Shown here in pieces: positions 44,901 through 56,800 of a stretch of DNA of 64,000 nucleotides. The position numbers and the translations under genes were made by a program. This stretch comes from Phakellia ventilabrum (Eukaryota > Porifera > Demospongiae > Axinellida > Axinellidae). The first letter of the stretch is position 1; every line of letters begins with the position of its first letter. The DNA lies in contig OY997381.1 of assembly GCA_963921505.1 (NCBI GenBank), positions 6,383,118-6,447,117 on the forward strand. Reading direction: 5' to 3'. Below the pieces are notes generated by a model, which was given only the letters and a program-made list of their open reading frames with translations, ran no database searches and had not been told where the DNA came from.

Positions 44901-46944
44901 AAAGGCGCACGTGGCCCTGGGATTGAGGCTATGTAGTATTAAACACCAAAGACCTCACAGGTAATATGTGTACACGTACTTATACAATTAAATTTTTGCT
45001 GTCACCTCTCCAGGTGGTAACATAGCCTCGTCATGGGCAGTGTTGAAGGTGATGGGGCAGGAGGGATACCTGGAGGTGGCTCGTAGACTCATGGAGGTTA
45101 CCCAGTGCATGAAGGAAGGGATCGCTGCTATTGAGGTTAGGGGAAGCTGATAGTATCCGCGTCTTGAATTGAAATTGAAACACAAGTCATTTAGCTTAAG
45201 CTTGTGTGTGTGTATGAAGAGAATTTTCCACTTCCATTATAGGGCCTATGCATTTGTGGCAGCCCACACATGACAGCCTTCACAATCGCCTCGACTGATC
45301 CAATGGTGGACATTTTTGCTGTGGCTGATGTCATGGAAACAAGTGGTAATTAAGTGGAACTACAGTATGCTACCAAGAGTGTGTGTGTGTGTGTACATGC
45401 GTGCATGTATATGTGTGTGCATGTGTGTGTGTGTGCGTGTATGGGGGAGCTGTGAGCCTAGAATGTTAGTAGAAGAAACGTCTTTTTCTTATCTAGTCAA
45501 CTGTATACTAGCTCCCATCCAGACCCCTCAGATGGCTACGCTAAGGAAAAGCAACCCAAAAAAATTTATGTCAGGCATAGGAAAGAAGAGATTACATCTA
45601 CCACATGCCTTAGTAAAGCAACAATACAATTTTATGTTTACAATTATTTTGTTTGTTTGATACGACACATCGAGGCTCTCCCACTTTCATGGGGTACATG
45701 GATTATTAGATAAATATTCTTGTTTCTTAAATCCCATCAGGCTGGAAGATTGAGAGACAGCTGGAGACACTACACTGCTCCATCCTTCCCTCTCATACTA
45801 CAGAGTCAGCACACCAGCTAGTAGCTGACTTTCAAGCTGCTGTAGAGACCATAAAGGTAATCCCAATATACTGCCCCGATTCTCCACTTTACAACCATTT
45901 TCTTTTTCTGACCCATCTTTCCATTTGTGATATTGATGGTTCGTGTGAGCTACCAATGAACCAAGAGATGTTATAAGTTTACCCCCTTTGAGTTTTATTG
46001 CTCAGCACAAGCGTAACTTATCACTTATCACGCAGTACCAATTATCGCATAGTAAGTAATACTGTACTTAAGCCAAACAAGACTGATATTTCATATCTAC
46101 AAACCAGCCGGGTATTTTTCACATAAATCAGCCAACTGAAGGTTGTACTCAGCAATAGGTCTAAGCTAAATGCAGCTGTAGAATGGATCAACTTCGCTAG
46201 ACAGTACAGCTTTCAGAGAAAGTACTGACACAGTAATTTCGTAGTGCGCTTCTGGTTAGCTATCACGCGCTTCCCGTGTGCCCAGCTGGTAAAAAATTAT
46301 TTTTGCTTGCTACGTTCATACGTACAAGGTTTCTTAATACAAGAGAACATGAGAGAAAGCAACAACTTCTATAGCAACTATAGTACTCTCACCGTACCAA
46401 CTGAACCACTTACACTATGTTGAATAAACTGAAGCAGGGTAGCCCCCTCCAATTTAATGGCACTAACAATTGTAAGGGGGAGAACCTGTAACATGTTACA
46501 GACCTTAATAATCAATCTGAAGCTCCACCTCTCGATCAAGAGTGCTTACCTTCTGTAGTAGCTACAGTATTTACACTGGCAAAATAGAGAAGCCTTTCCA
46601 GCCCCAAAGAGGGAGACTACCAAAGTTAGTGCTTCAGTTTAGCTTTGCCTAATTATCATTCCATGATGGCGAGGATGCAGTCACACCCTTAACAAAGAAG
46701 ACAACAACATTTAATGAGCCACAGACTGCTTTGTAGTTGTAATAGTAAGAGTAATATAGCTGTTAATGTGTTGTTCCAAGAATGTATGATGATATGAATG
46801 TGCTCCTTCTTTTCACTCTAGAGTGACCCTTCATTAGCGAAGAAGGGTACAGCCGGAGTGTATGGGATGGTAGGCATGATACCAGACAAAGCTATTGTCA
46901 AAGACTTTGTTGTGGAGTTCTTTAATGAAGTCTACACTCTGTGA
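38990..46944 (+). CDS. SGPL1: Sphingosine-1-phosphate lyase
   Basis: PLP-dependent lyase that splits sphingosine 1-phosphate into hexadecenal and phosphoethanolamine, the exit step of sphingolipid breakdown, in the ER membrane. Exons: 38990-39254, 40039-40205, 41139-41420, 42199-42315, 42654-42805, 43076-43175, 43598-43712, 45014-45135, 45243-45345, 45741-45856, 46822-46944; all phases fit, total about 553 aa (human 568). N-terminal membrane helix ([19 protein letters not shown]), then the group II decarboxylase fold: [62 protein letters not shown] (HK is the PLP lysine), [13 protein letters not shown] and YGMVGMIPD. Intron 5 (42,806-43,075) starts with GC instead of GT. The C-terminus ends EVYTL. 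Confidence 0.95.
40704..41006. mobile_element. Mariner-like MITE in intron 2 of the S1P lyase gene
   Basis: Ends TACGGTGGAACCGCTCTTTA and (reverse) TACAGTGGAACCTCTGTTAC are imperfect inverted repeats starting and ending in TA, the ends of a very common Tc1/mariner-type MITE of marine invertebrates. Interior words gtggacacc and aagtgtcc(ttt)gtaggg are also inverted. It is interrupted by the 102-bp element at 40,789-40,890. Confidence 0.75.
40789..40890. mobile_element. TAGCCT-family MITE, 102 bp, exact 9-bp target duplication
   Basis: Ends TAGCCTCATTCCCAGGCC and (reverse) TAGCCTCGTTCCCGGGCT; flanked by GGGGTTCTT at 40,780-40,788 and 40,891-40,899. Nested in the mariner-like MITE, so younger than it. 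Confidence 0.85.
43725..43965 (+). repeat. Direct repeat copy 1 in intron 7 of the S1P lyase gene
   Basis: gctacaagaagt, gatttgctgc, gtctgagaactac and cacgtgagaaa recur in order at 44,670-44,890 at roughly 75-80%. No coding sequence is evident. Confidence 0.65.
44071..44140. mobile_element. TAGTCT/TAGCCT-family mini-element, 70 bp
   Basis: Ends TAGTCTCGTGCTCTCAAGAC and (reverse) TAGTCTCGTCCCCAGACC; flanked by GCTCTTCCT and GCTCTACCT (8 of 9 identical). The same target length and end pattern as the elements at 37,473 and 40,789. Confidence 0.65.
44670..44890 (+). repeat. Direct repeat copy 2 in intron 7 of the S1P lyase gene
   Basis: Partner of 43,725-43,965. Confidence 0.65.
45376..45444. 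repeat. GT-rich microsatellite in intron 9 of the S1P lyase gene
   Basis: Interrupted (GT)n with gcatgt words. Confidence 0.85.
46076..46290 (+). repeat. Dispersed repeat related to the 57.2-kb foldback arm
   Basis: gactgatatttcat, actcagcaataggtc, aatgcag, tagaatggatcaac, ctagacag and gtagtgcgcttc match the arm at 57,182-57,370 in order. It lies in intron 10 of the S1P lyase gene. Confidence 0.7.
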
Positions 46945-47726
46945 ACAAATGTATATAGTTTTGTATATCTCACATGGGTTTTGTACTTTTGGCCCCAGAG
47001 CTAATGCCTTGAATGATTGTATAATATATGAAACTTTTTTTATATGCACGTTTCATAAAAGTTAATACCTGTGAACTTTCAACAGTCTCATTGTTTAATG
47101 TTTAAAAATATTCTGCATCAGTGCATGCTTAATTACCATCATCCCCAGCTGCAGGCTCTCCCTTGTAAAATTGAAAAATACATAGGAGAGCCTGGCATGG
47201 GACGAAGCTATGCATTAATTGGGTTTGACAAAATTCTGATACATATTATGTAATTTAAACAATGTAAAGTATGACACTACATATCTATCTATCTAAGTGT
47301 CCATAAACTGCATAAGCTAGCTATGAGCAAGTGACCAAACTTTTGAAATTCTTAAATAATATTGGCAGCTCCTGAAACTAATTAGCTATAACCCGTGGAA
47401 AGGGACAGGCCAGTTAGTCCAACTAGTCAGTTTATAAATAAAATCTGTGACAATAGTCCTTCAAGTATTGACCACTTTTAAATAATAAGGGTATTTTCAA
47501 GTTAGGGGGAAAGTTCAATATTTGTGGGTTAGACCTCCCAACAACCGTGAAATATCACATAGCAACAATGAAATATCAAGAAGAGTGAAATATCATAATT
47601 TCATTGTTTCAAATAGGAGTTTATCATTAGCGAATGGTCAGGCCAGTCAATCCGCAAGCGTCCTGCTGCGTGTCTTGTCTTCGTAATCTCCCGTAATCCA
47701 GAAATCGCCATCCACCAATTGTTACG
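46945..47726. other. Intergenic region between S1P lyase and the beta-helix gene
   Basis: 3' flank with no clear gene. Near 47,530-47,600 the word gaaatatca recurs three to four times (tgaaatatcacatagcaaca, tgaaatatcaagaagag, tgaaatatcataattt). Confidence 0.4.
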
Positions 47727-47734
47727 TGACGTCA
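47727..47734. promoter_or_regulatory. TGACGTCA site upstream of beta-helix gene C1
   Basis: A perfect CRE-type palindrome 168 bp before the start codon at 47,895. The same 8-mer lies upstream of both other copies. Function as a CREB/ATF site is inferred. Confidence 0.5.
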
Positions 47735-47894
47735 TCGTAGGTACTTCCGCATTCAGCAACCGAGGGGTGTGAGGGTCTGGCGCGCGAGATTAGCATAGGT
47801 AATATAGTACGTATCTATGATATAGTCGAATTGCTGCAGAGTTTTGATCGCGAGATTCGAGTATAGCTATAGTGCAGTGATCGATTTAGTGAAT

Positions 47895-50800
47895 ATGAAC
47901 TTAAGTACCATAGTATTAGCAGTAGCTTTCGGGCTACTGTTCTTGGAATGGGTAATGTCTGAAGTCTCTGTTGTTGGTCACACAACGCGATACTTGGCAA
48001 TGAACGGTACAGACTCTCTGTGCCTTACCGACTCGACGGGTCAGACTCCCTGCCAAACACTAAGGCGTGCTCTCAGCAATGCAACATTCAACATGGAACT
48101 TCTTGTCTATCCTGGAACATATGAATACGGTAGTGAGGGAATTGAAGTTGATCTTTTTCAAAATTTAACCATAAGAAAGTTTCCAATGTCGAATGAAAGT
48201 GTTGTTTTTCAGTGCTCAAGCACCAGTGATACTGAATTTGATAATTTAGCTTTCTATGGTGGACAAAACCTTGCCATTTATGGGATTACGGTTAGACAGT
48301 GTGGTACAATATCAACTGGACTCTTCATAAGTCGTACTGATGGAGTGCTCATCTCCAATTGCACTTTCATGTGAGTTGAAGGATCCACATCATAATTCCA
48401 ATAAGGAAGTTTGGTTAATTTATATATACAACATTTTCTGTAGTGTATGAAAGATAGTATTATTCTGGCCATCCGAAATTGTTTTTCAACATCCACTATT
48501 ATGTACACTTAAAATACCTATTATGGTAAAGTAGCAATTCCATCACACAATATAGTGTAAATTTACAATTGTCAACCAGACTTTCTATTTATGGTATATA
48601 TAGTGTAGCAAAGAAATCCGTTGTCAGTTCTCACTGATATTAATATTGCTAAGCTGCTAAGTTGTAGTTCCTTCTACACTATACATGTGTCAGGGCAACT
48701 GTATCTTCATATATTCACATACAGGCTCGAATATGACTGTCCACCTTCATTTAACTGTGTTCTCAGTAGGCCTATACTGAAGGGCATTGTGTCACTTGGG
48801 GCCTCTAAAGTGTCCTTTGGGACTGGCTCAGAAATTAAACTCTGCCCTTGAATTTAGCAGCCACTTGAGGACTGACAATATAGTAACTAATATTATAGAA
48901 TGAGTGTAAACTACTTCTAATCCCGACTATTGACACCACAATAGCTAATGTTATGAGGACCCTGGGGACTGCATAGCATGAAGATAGCAGTGTTCTCACC
49001 AGGATTTGCAAACCAAAGGATGCAGTTATCAGTTAGCCTCGAACCCACTGTGGTCAAGGCTAGCAATTATTGTTTTTGACCATTGTCGTTGTAATATTCT
49101 TTCTGTCTGCAGTGAGAATACAGGAGGTAGTTTAACACTTTACAACAGTACGAATGCTGTGGTTACAAGCTGCGTCTTCTCTGATAACATTGGAATGCGA
49201 CCTGATCGTACAGCTAATGAAACAACATTTAACTTTAGATCACATTCTTCTGGAGGATTAGCTATTATTTTATTTTCCTTTTCTTCTAATGGCAACATTA
49301 CTGTGTCACATTGCCAATTTGTCAATAACAAAGCTGGTCTGAATGCCAGGAATGCAGATGATAAGAGACCAACTGCTTATCGTCCATTTGGATCTGGAGG
49401 TGCAATGATAATCCGAATCGCAAGTAGTGCAAAAAGTGTTAGCGTGAGAGTAGTTGATTGCAGCTTTCGGAAAAATGAAGGCTTATATAGTGGTGGATCT
49501 ATATATATTCCTATCATCGAAGAACCTAAAAATAATTCAGTATTAATAAAAGATTGTGAGTTCAGTTCATCTTCTTGCAGAAATGGAACTGGTGGAGCAA
49601 TTGCTATTGATGTTTTTGATGTTCAGGAAAGCAATGTAGTAAACATCACCAATTCAAATTTCAAAGACGGTGAAGCATTTGGTGGAGGTGCTGTAGCAGT
49701 GGTTTTACATGATGGATTGGCCTCCTCACATCGAGCACCTGACAGCCGTAGGTACATAGCCAGTTTTAGTAACTGCACATTTGAAAACAACACCTCGGTA
49801 AGGCAAGGCTCCGCTGTGTTACTTCTATCAAATGCAAGAATAGATCAGCCAAGTTTTATTATTTATTTTGACACCTGGTAAGTAGTGTACAGGTTACATC
49901 AAGTGTGTTTAGGTGTTGTTATGCATGCACCCTTAGCTATTGTTATGCACGTATGACATTGTATGTATGTGTGTATGTATGTATGTATGTATGTATGTAT
50001 GTATGTATGTATGTATGTACGTACGTACGTATGTATGTATGTTTGTATGTATGTATGTATGTATGCATGCATGTACGCATGTAGGTATGTCTGTATGCAT
50101 GCTGTAAATGCATGCATGTACATATGTATGTATGTATGTATGTATATGTGTTGTGTGTATAATATATGTATGCATGTGCATGTGTTTGTATGTTGTCCTG
50201 AAAGTTATTTTATTTATCGTTCCAGTGCTTTCAACAAAAACAAAGCTGTTGAAGCGGGTGCAGCTGGCACCATCTTGGCATTTCGGTTTCCTACGTCATT
50301 CAGCGGTAGTAACAGTTTTACTGGCAATGTAGGAGGAGGGATGGTCCTTCAGCAGTCAAGAATGGATGTGTATGGAGTGCTACAGTTTCGCGAAAATACG
50401 GCTGTAGAGGGTGGAGGGATCATTGTAGAGAATCAAAGTTTTGTAAGTAAATTTTTGCGATTATCCTTAAAAGTATACGATCAGGGTTATTAAATAAAGC
50501 AGACAGCTGCTAAACAAAAGGGTAGAAGGGAAATCCAAAAGAATTACGTACATGACTACTGTGGTAGCTGTTATTCTAACCACCTCAAATGTATTGGATC
50601 GCATTTAAATTGTTAAGGCATATTGGTGTACTCTCTTTACTGACCTGTAGCTAAATCTTCACCAAGGAGTGGAAATCGTCTTCACTGGGAACATGGCAGA
50701 GTTGGGAGGTGCACTGTTTGTAAGATATCCCAATGCTGACTTCACCAATAGTTTGCAAAGTCTTTTTAATACTGAATGCTTCATTCAGTACAACTTGGAA

Positions 50801-53800
50801 GCCGACGAAAGCAGCAAACTTTCACCGGATATGTGGATAGTGAGCACACATCTTTCAAGTGTATACCTATTATGAAAGAAATAAAGTAACTTTATTGTAT
50901 ACTCAAACTGATACTCACATACATTTTTAATTGGGAACCATAATTGTGCACATGACCCATGTATGACACGTGCACTATACAGTTATTGTCGAGCATGGAA
51001 GTAGCTAAAGGTGAACATTCTAAGTGCTGATTTGTTAGCCAACCAACCAGCCCAGCTTAACTCACTCAGGATAACGTTATTTGCCATGGCTTTCAGCTGT
51101 CCACCCACTGCAGAGGAATCTCAAGCATGTGTAGCTGCGTAGCTGCTTACGGGAAGGAAGTCTATCACATTATACATGATAAATGCATTATTGCTAGGCT
51201 ATGGTGAAATATCACTTGTTACAACATCTTCATTACCACTTTTCCTTTGGATGCCTGGCAATACTTGTCTTAAAACTCATGATTTGTCACTGTATCCATG
51301 TGATAATTACTGTGAAGTTTACTGTACACATAAATGTATGTATCACAGAGTTACTTTTAGTGATAGAAGACACCAAGTTTGTATACAAGTAATAATTATT
51401 ATTCTTAAGATACAAAATAATGGCAAACACTTTCTCTTCATATTTCTAGAATTTATTAGTGAATTTTATCAACAACACTGCCACGCATGGTGGGGCTGCT
51501 ATTTATGTTTCAAATGTGGGGAAGTGCATATTCACAAAACATGACTGCCAGAGAAACAATGCCAGTAACATATATGAGAAATTGATGTTATCAACACTGT
51601 CTTCCTTTCTGAACCAGTAAGTGCTATTTGGCCGTTAACGGAAAGCATGTTTTACCGAGCTTAATTTTACTATTCTACAGGTCAGGAAATAGAGTAGTTG
51701 TGAGAGAGCAGGTTAATGAGAAGCTGGTTGTGAATCAAGAGGTGGCCACTGCTGCTAGCAACCTCACAGTGGTACCCAATGTAAGTGATACCATATGCTT
51801 GTATAATGTCACCAACTGTAGTACCATCGCTGTAAAATTGTACAGATATAGATTTTGACACTGCAGATCTGGTCATCGGAATTAGAAAGTGTGCATACAC
51901 ATTTTTTTGTGGATGCTGAAAGGAATTGTGGTATTGGAAGAAGGCAGAGAAATAACTTTCATTTTGGATACTTGTATGTGAAGATAGTACCACAGTAAAA
52001 ATTAGCACACTATATTTATGCAAACTACACAATACCTACATAGTTGCTGGCTACATGAGAGAATGTTAAGATATTTAGAATGGTAGAATCACTCATGCAT
52101 ATCACATCAGTAGTCTTACTATGAAGATTACGATAGCATACTCACACGTTGTTAAGCACATTTCGCTTATAAGTGCAGATTCACTGTTAGGCGCTGGTTT
52201 ATTTTTGTTATAAAATATTTTTTATTAGTCGCACCTTTATAGATGTGGAGCTCTCGAATGATACTCAAAAAGAGAATTTCTATTCCAGGTGATCTCTGAC
52301 AACGACCGTACGTACTTCAAATAAATTACTTAATATTTGTAAATAAGCGTACCTCGTTGTTAGGTGCACCTCAATATTACGTGCTCATTTCCTTCCTGTG
52401 GAAGTACAGGTGTATGCACTTAACGCGTGAATACAGTAGCTAATCTATTTTTGTTTTTACACCTAGGAGTGAGGTCAATACTTCCCAGTCGTTTGTTGTT
52501 ATTTTGTGACATAATTGCAGCTTAGAAAAGGTCGTAAGCAAGCATGCAAGTCACATATTTTCACAAAATTAGGTGACTGGTCCTGCATGCATTTTTAAGG
52601 GCATTATTGGCACCTTGCAATTGTTGCATATGTGCCTAAATTTGGCAAGTCCCAACTCTAGTAAAGTACGTATTGAGTTCATGATCACATGCTAGACCAC
52701 TAAGATTATATATTTAACAGCGGTTCACAATAGTAGTGCTATCCATACAATGCAAAGATACATTGTACATAGATCAGTCTAAATCAGTTGTTAGCTTATA
52801 ATGTTTTCCCCAGAAATACTTAGCTGCCCCTGGTGAGAAGATTACCTATACTATTCAAATGCGTGACCAAAGTGGGAACTCTCGGGCTGGAGTATGGACT
52901 TTTAGGGATTCACAGTTTCGTGAGGTATATCCTGAAGGATATAATGGTATAATAATAGTGGATGCATAAAATATTTGTAAAATTTTATGCTATATATAAG
53001 CATCAGTACTTCATTTATATATATGGATTGTGGTGCTGAGCCTCTACAGTATGTGTGGTACACACTGCATGGGTATGGTGGATTAATATTATTTGATACG
53101 CCTATTTCACTCCATTTAAACAGAACTGGAGATACTATGTATACAATATGAGGTGTCACAGCAGTAATAGCATTTACGAGTGATTATTATACACAGGGAT
53201 ACTCCGAATTCTTTAGTGTTTCAGGCATATCAGCAGTGCACCCGATAACATTCCAAGCCAGGAATATCTCTGAAGAAAGGTGCCAAAATGCATTGAAATC
53301 TGCAGAGGGGATAGGGGAAACTTCAACTGGTGATGTGCTGGAAGACATTGAATTCTTCATTATTGATACCAACAGTGGAGAAGTGGTACGGGATAGGGTA
53401 GTTGTTCTGTGTATAAGGAGCCTTTATATATACACTTTTGAAGAGTGAGCCATTTATATTGAAATTATGTTCAGCCCTGCATGTCTTCCTCTTTAGAATA
53501 GTGTATGTATAGTTTTCTTCTTTTCTTGAGTTGTGAGTAGCCACCAATTTGTATGTCAGTAGCAAACTTTAATAAGTCGACTTAGTACCAACTTCTGTAG
53601 TTTGTAGGCACGCATTTCCAATGAAATTAATGATAAGTCTGTAGGTACCTTGCTTTGTGATAGTACAGTTTTTATATGAGATAGGTAGTCATACAATAAC
53701 ATTTGTATTTAAAAATTGATATACTGTGTTGCTGGTGGTTTCATAATTCAGTCTTCCCGGACCGACCTTGCCATAAATATATCCTGATGCCATCCTGGAT

Positions 53801-56800
53801 ATGTTTACTATGCCCCTGGACGTACATGTGTCTTCAACCCGAGCTATCCACATTTATTGAGACCATCTGAAGATAACAGATATGTGTATCTGGAGGTGTG
53901 AATGTAGTATAACTGTTGAGTTTGTGTAAAGTCTAAAGCTAGTTTTTTTTGCCTTCAGATTGCAATTCGGTTTGAGATGTAGCACAGTTAAACACAATGT
54001 CATGCATGGATATTGTAACTACTTCCTACTATTATTCTCCCTGCACAATTAATATTTGTAGTTGTTTGTTTATGTGTTTATGTAAGCATTGTGTGTGTGT
54101 TTGTACATGCATGCTTGTGTTAGCTATAAGCCATATTTGGTAAGTCTTTACAGTACTACATTACTCTCCTTGTCCAGCCTGGTTACTATGCAGGGTACTA
54201 CAACGACACATCACGTAATGAGGTCTACTTTACGACAAGTTTTACACTGAGTGTATTCTTAAACTGCACCAAGCAAAGCAATCGAACTGGATGTCTGTAC
54301 ATGTTTGACAGCCCAGATGAGCAGTGTGCCAACAATAGAACTGGCTACTTGTGTGGAAAGTGTCCTGAGGGGTATGGGGTGGACCTAACACTCAGACAGT
54401 GTAAGAAGTGCACAGCTGGAGATGCAGTTGGGTTAGCAATCATCTGTAAGTCCTGAAAAGGATGAGTTTATCTTATTGTGTGGCGACCTACGATCTTATC
54501 ACGTGTTACATCTAGTCATGCACAAGTCCTTAGCTCTGGATACATTGATGAATGACACTAATGAGTGTTTGTGTATTAGCTACGAGATAAACATACTAGA
54601 GAAAAGCTGTAATTACTTGCATTTTATGAGATGTTTCAAATACGTACGTAAAAAAGATATTTTAGTAGCATGCATAATTTATGTATGCGCATTACTAAAT
54701 GAATCTTAGCATCATAGGTAAATATAGTAGACATATGTGTCGCTGAGATGTGTAACGCCTTATTTCTGCAGGTGTAGTAATGGTGGCATTATCTGCAGTT
54801 GTCCTGGTATTCAATGTTGAGCTGCCTAATGATTTGAAAGGGTTCTTATTCTATGCCCAGGTAAGTTTGTAGTTTGGAGTTTTCATTAAGTGGCATCCCA
54901 TATTGCATCTCTACATTATGCTCTAAATTGAATACTACTATAGGTTATTGGCTTTATATATTTCCGAGATAGAGCTGAGGGGACCACATGGGTGAGTGAG
55001 CTATTTTTGCAGTCATTTCTCAGCTAAATACATGGGTACAGTAGTGAATGTAATTGATCGAACAAATTTTTTTCTTGTTATAAATTCCATAGAATAAACA
55101 TACTAGAGAAAAGCTGTAATTACTTGCATTTTATATGATGTTTCAAGTATATACGTAAAAAAGATATTTTAGTAGCATGCATATGGTCGAACAAATTTTT
55201 ATTGCTATAAATTCCATAGAATATGAGTATTCATATAGGTTAGACACTGAGGTAGAAGTATCTCAGGAAAATTGAAATTGAGTGAAGGGAGGTATCCATT
55301 GACTGTGATACCACCACAGAAGTGTCTAACCGATGCTATTAGACCATTGAAGCAAACCTCTTGAAGTCCAGCAACCTGCAGCTGCCCCATGCAGAGGGCT
55401 TCAGTTGCGATAGGCAGCCACTAATTGCATGACTATAGATGAGGTATCTAAATGGCTATATAGGTTACACTCTAACAGGTATCTATATAGATACCTCATT
55501 AGGCAGGCATACTTCAAAGGATTTATTGATGACTAGGTCTAAAGATATAAAGAGTGTGGGTATTCGAATAATTCGAATAATTAAATCCAGCACAGGATCA
55601 TATGTTTGATACATGGCATAATCAATAATAAACTATTCACTTTTGATTCATTCTTTTGTTCCTAGGACTTCCACTTATCTCGTGTCTTGTGCTTCAGCCT
55701 GTATATACCAATTTGTCCCTTTACAACCCTCCCTACCCTGTGGACAACTGCATTCGGGTTCCTTCCATCCATTCTAATCACCAGCACCGTAGTGGTTTAT
55801 ATCTTCTGGTGAGTCTTATTTATATATTTCTATAGTACAGGCCCATTAGTAGTTTGTTGCTTATTTCAAAAAAAAGGCCATGTAGCTAATGTCGAAACAA
55901 TTGTGGGTTTTAGCGCGCTACAGTGGATACAGCTATTATTTGTCAGTAATATCAGACAAATACTTAAAACACTCTCCGTCTGACCCTATAAATACTCCAA
56001 ACTATTCATAGGTTGTGATAGTCACCCTGCCTGGTTGTCACTGTAGTTAAATTTTAGTTAGAGAGTTAGTGCCCATGAGGCATACCAGCTGCAGCTTCAG
56101 TAGGCTTTAAGATATTCTTTGGGGTGATAGGCAATCACATAATTATTATAGTAACAGTACTGTAAAATATAGGTAGCTATGTAGTAGAGATGAAGAGATG
56201 TTCACAGTTGAACATTGCTTGAGGTCACGGAACTCTCCATTAGCAACCAGTAATATCTGCTATAGCTACTACTATGAAGAAAGTATACTCAATATAGTTC
56301 CAGGTTGCAAGTTCATCAGATGCTCTTACCCCTGAGCTACTGGAATCCCTGAACAGAGGAGCAAGTTTTCTCTGCTAAACCCGCTAATGGCACTTGCCAG
56401 TAGGACCTATCCAATTTCAATTGTTCTCTCATGTAATGCGTGATATTATTCGGGTGTATTAATCCTTTTTTCCAGTGCTCGCCATAGCAAGTCACTGAGC
56501 CAGAGGACAGCTTTCAGTGGAATATGGCTACTCTTCCTTATTGTGTACAAATTCATTGCTGATACGGCAGCAAATGTACTCAGGTGTGCTCCAATCGAAG
56601 GTGATGCTGTGGAGAAAAGGCATGATCTAAGTCTGGTAAGTATTGTATAGTACAATATTGTTAGACCATGCCTACGAGGAGTTTTAAATTATTGGAAATG
56701 ATATTCAGTCACCCGGCTTTGATGGTAGTTGACTAGTTCTACCATTTTGGCGCTTGGTTTAGCCAAACAGGGCATCATGGGGTTGAAGAATTTTGCTTCT

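Noticed and set aside
49899-50181. Tyr/His/Thr-rich open frames on both strands
   Set aside because: They are translations of the GTAT microsatellite.
53785-53787. TGA as selenocysteine
   Set aside because: No known selenoprotein motif and no identified SECIS; kept only as a remote option in the finding on this stop.
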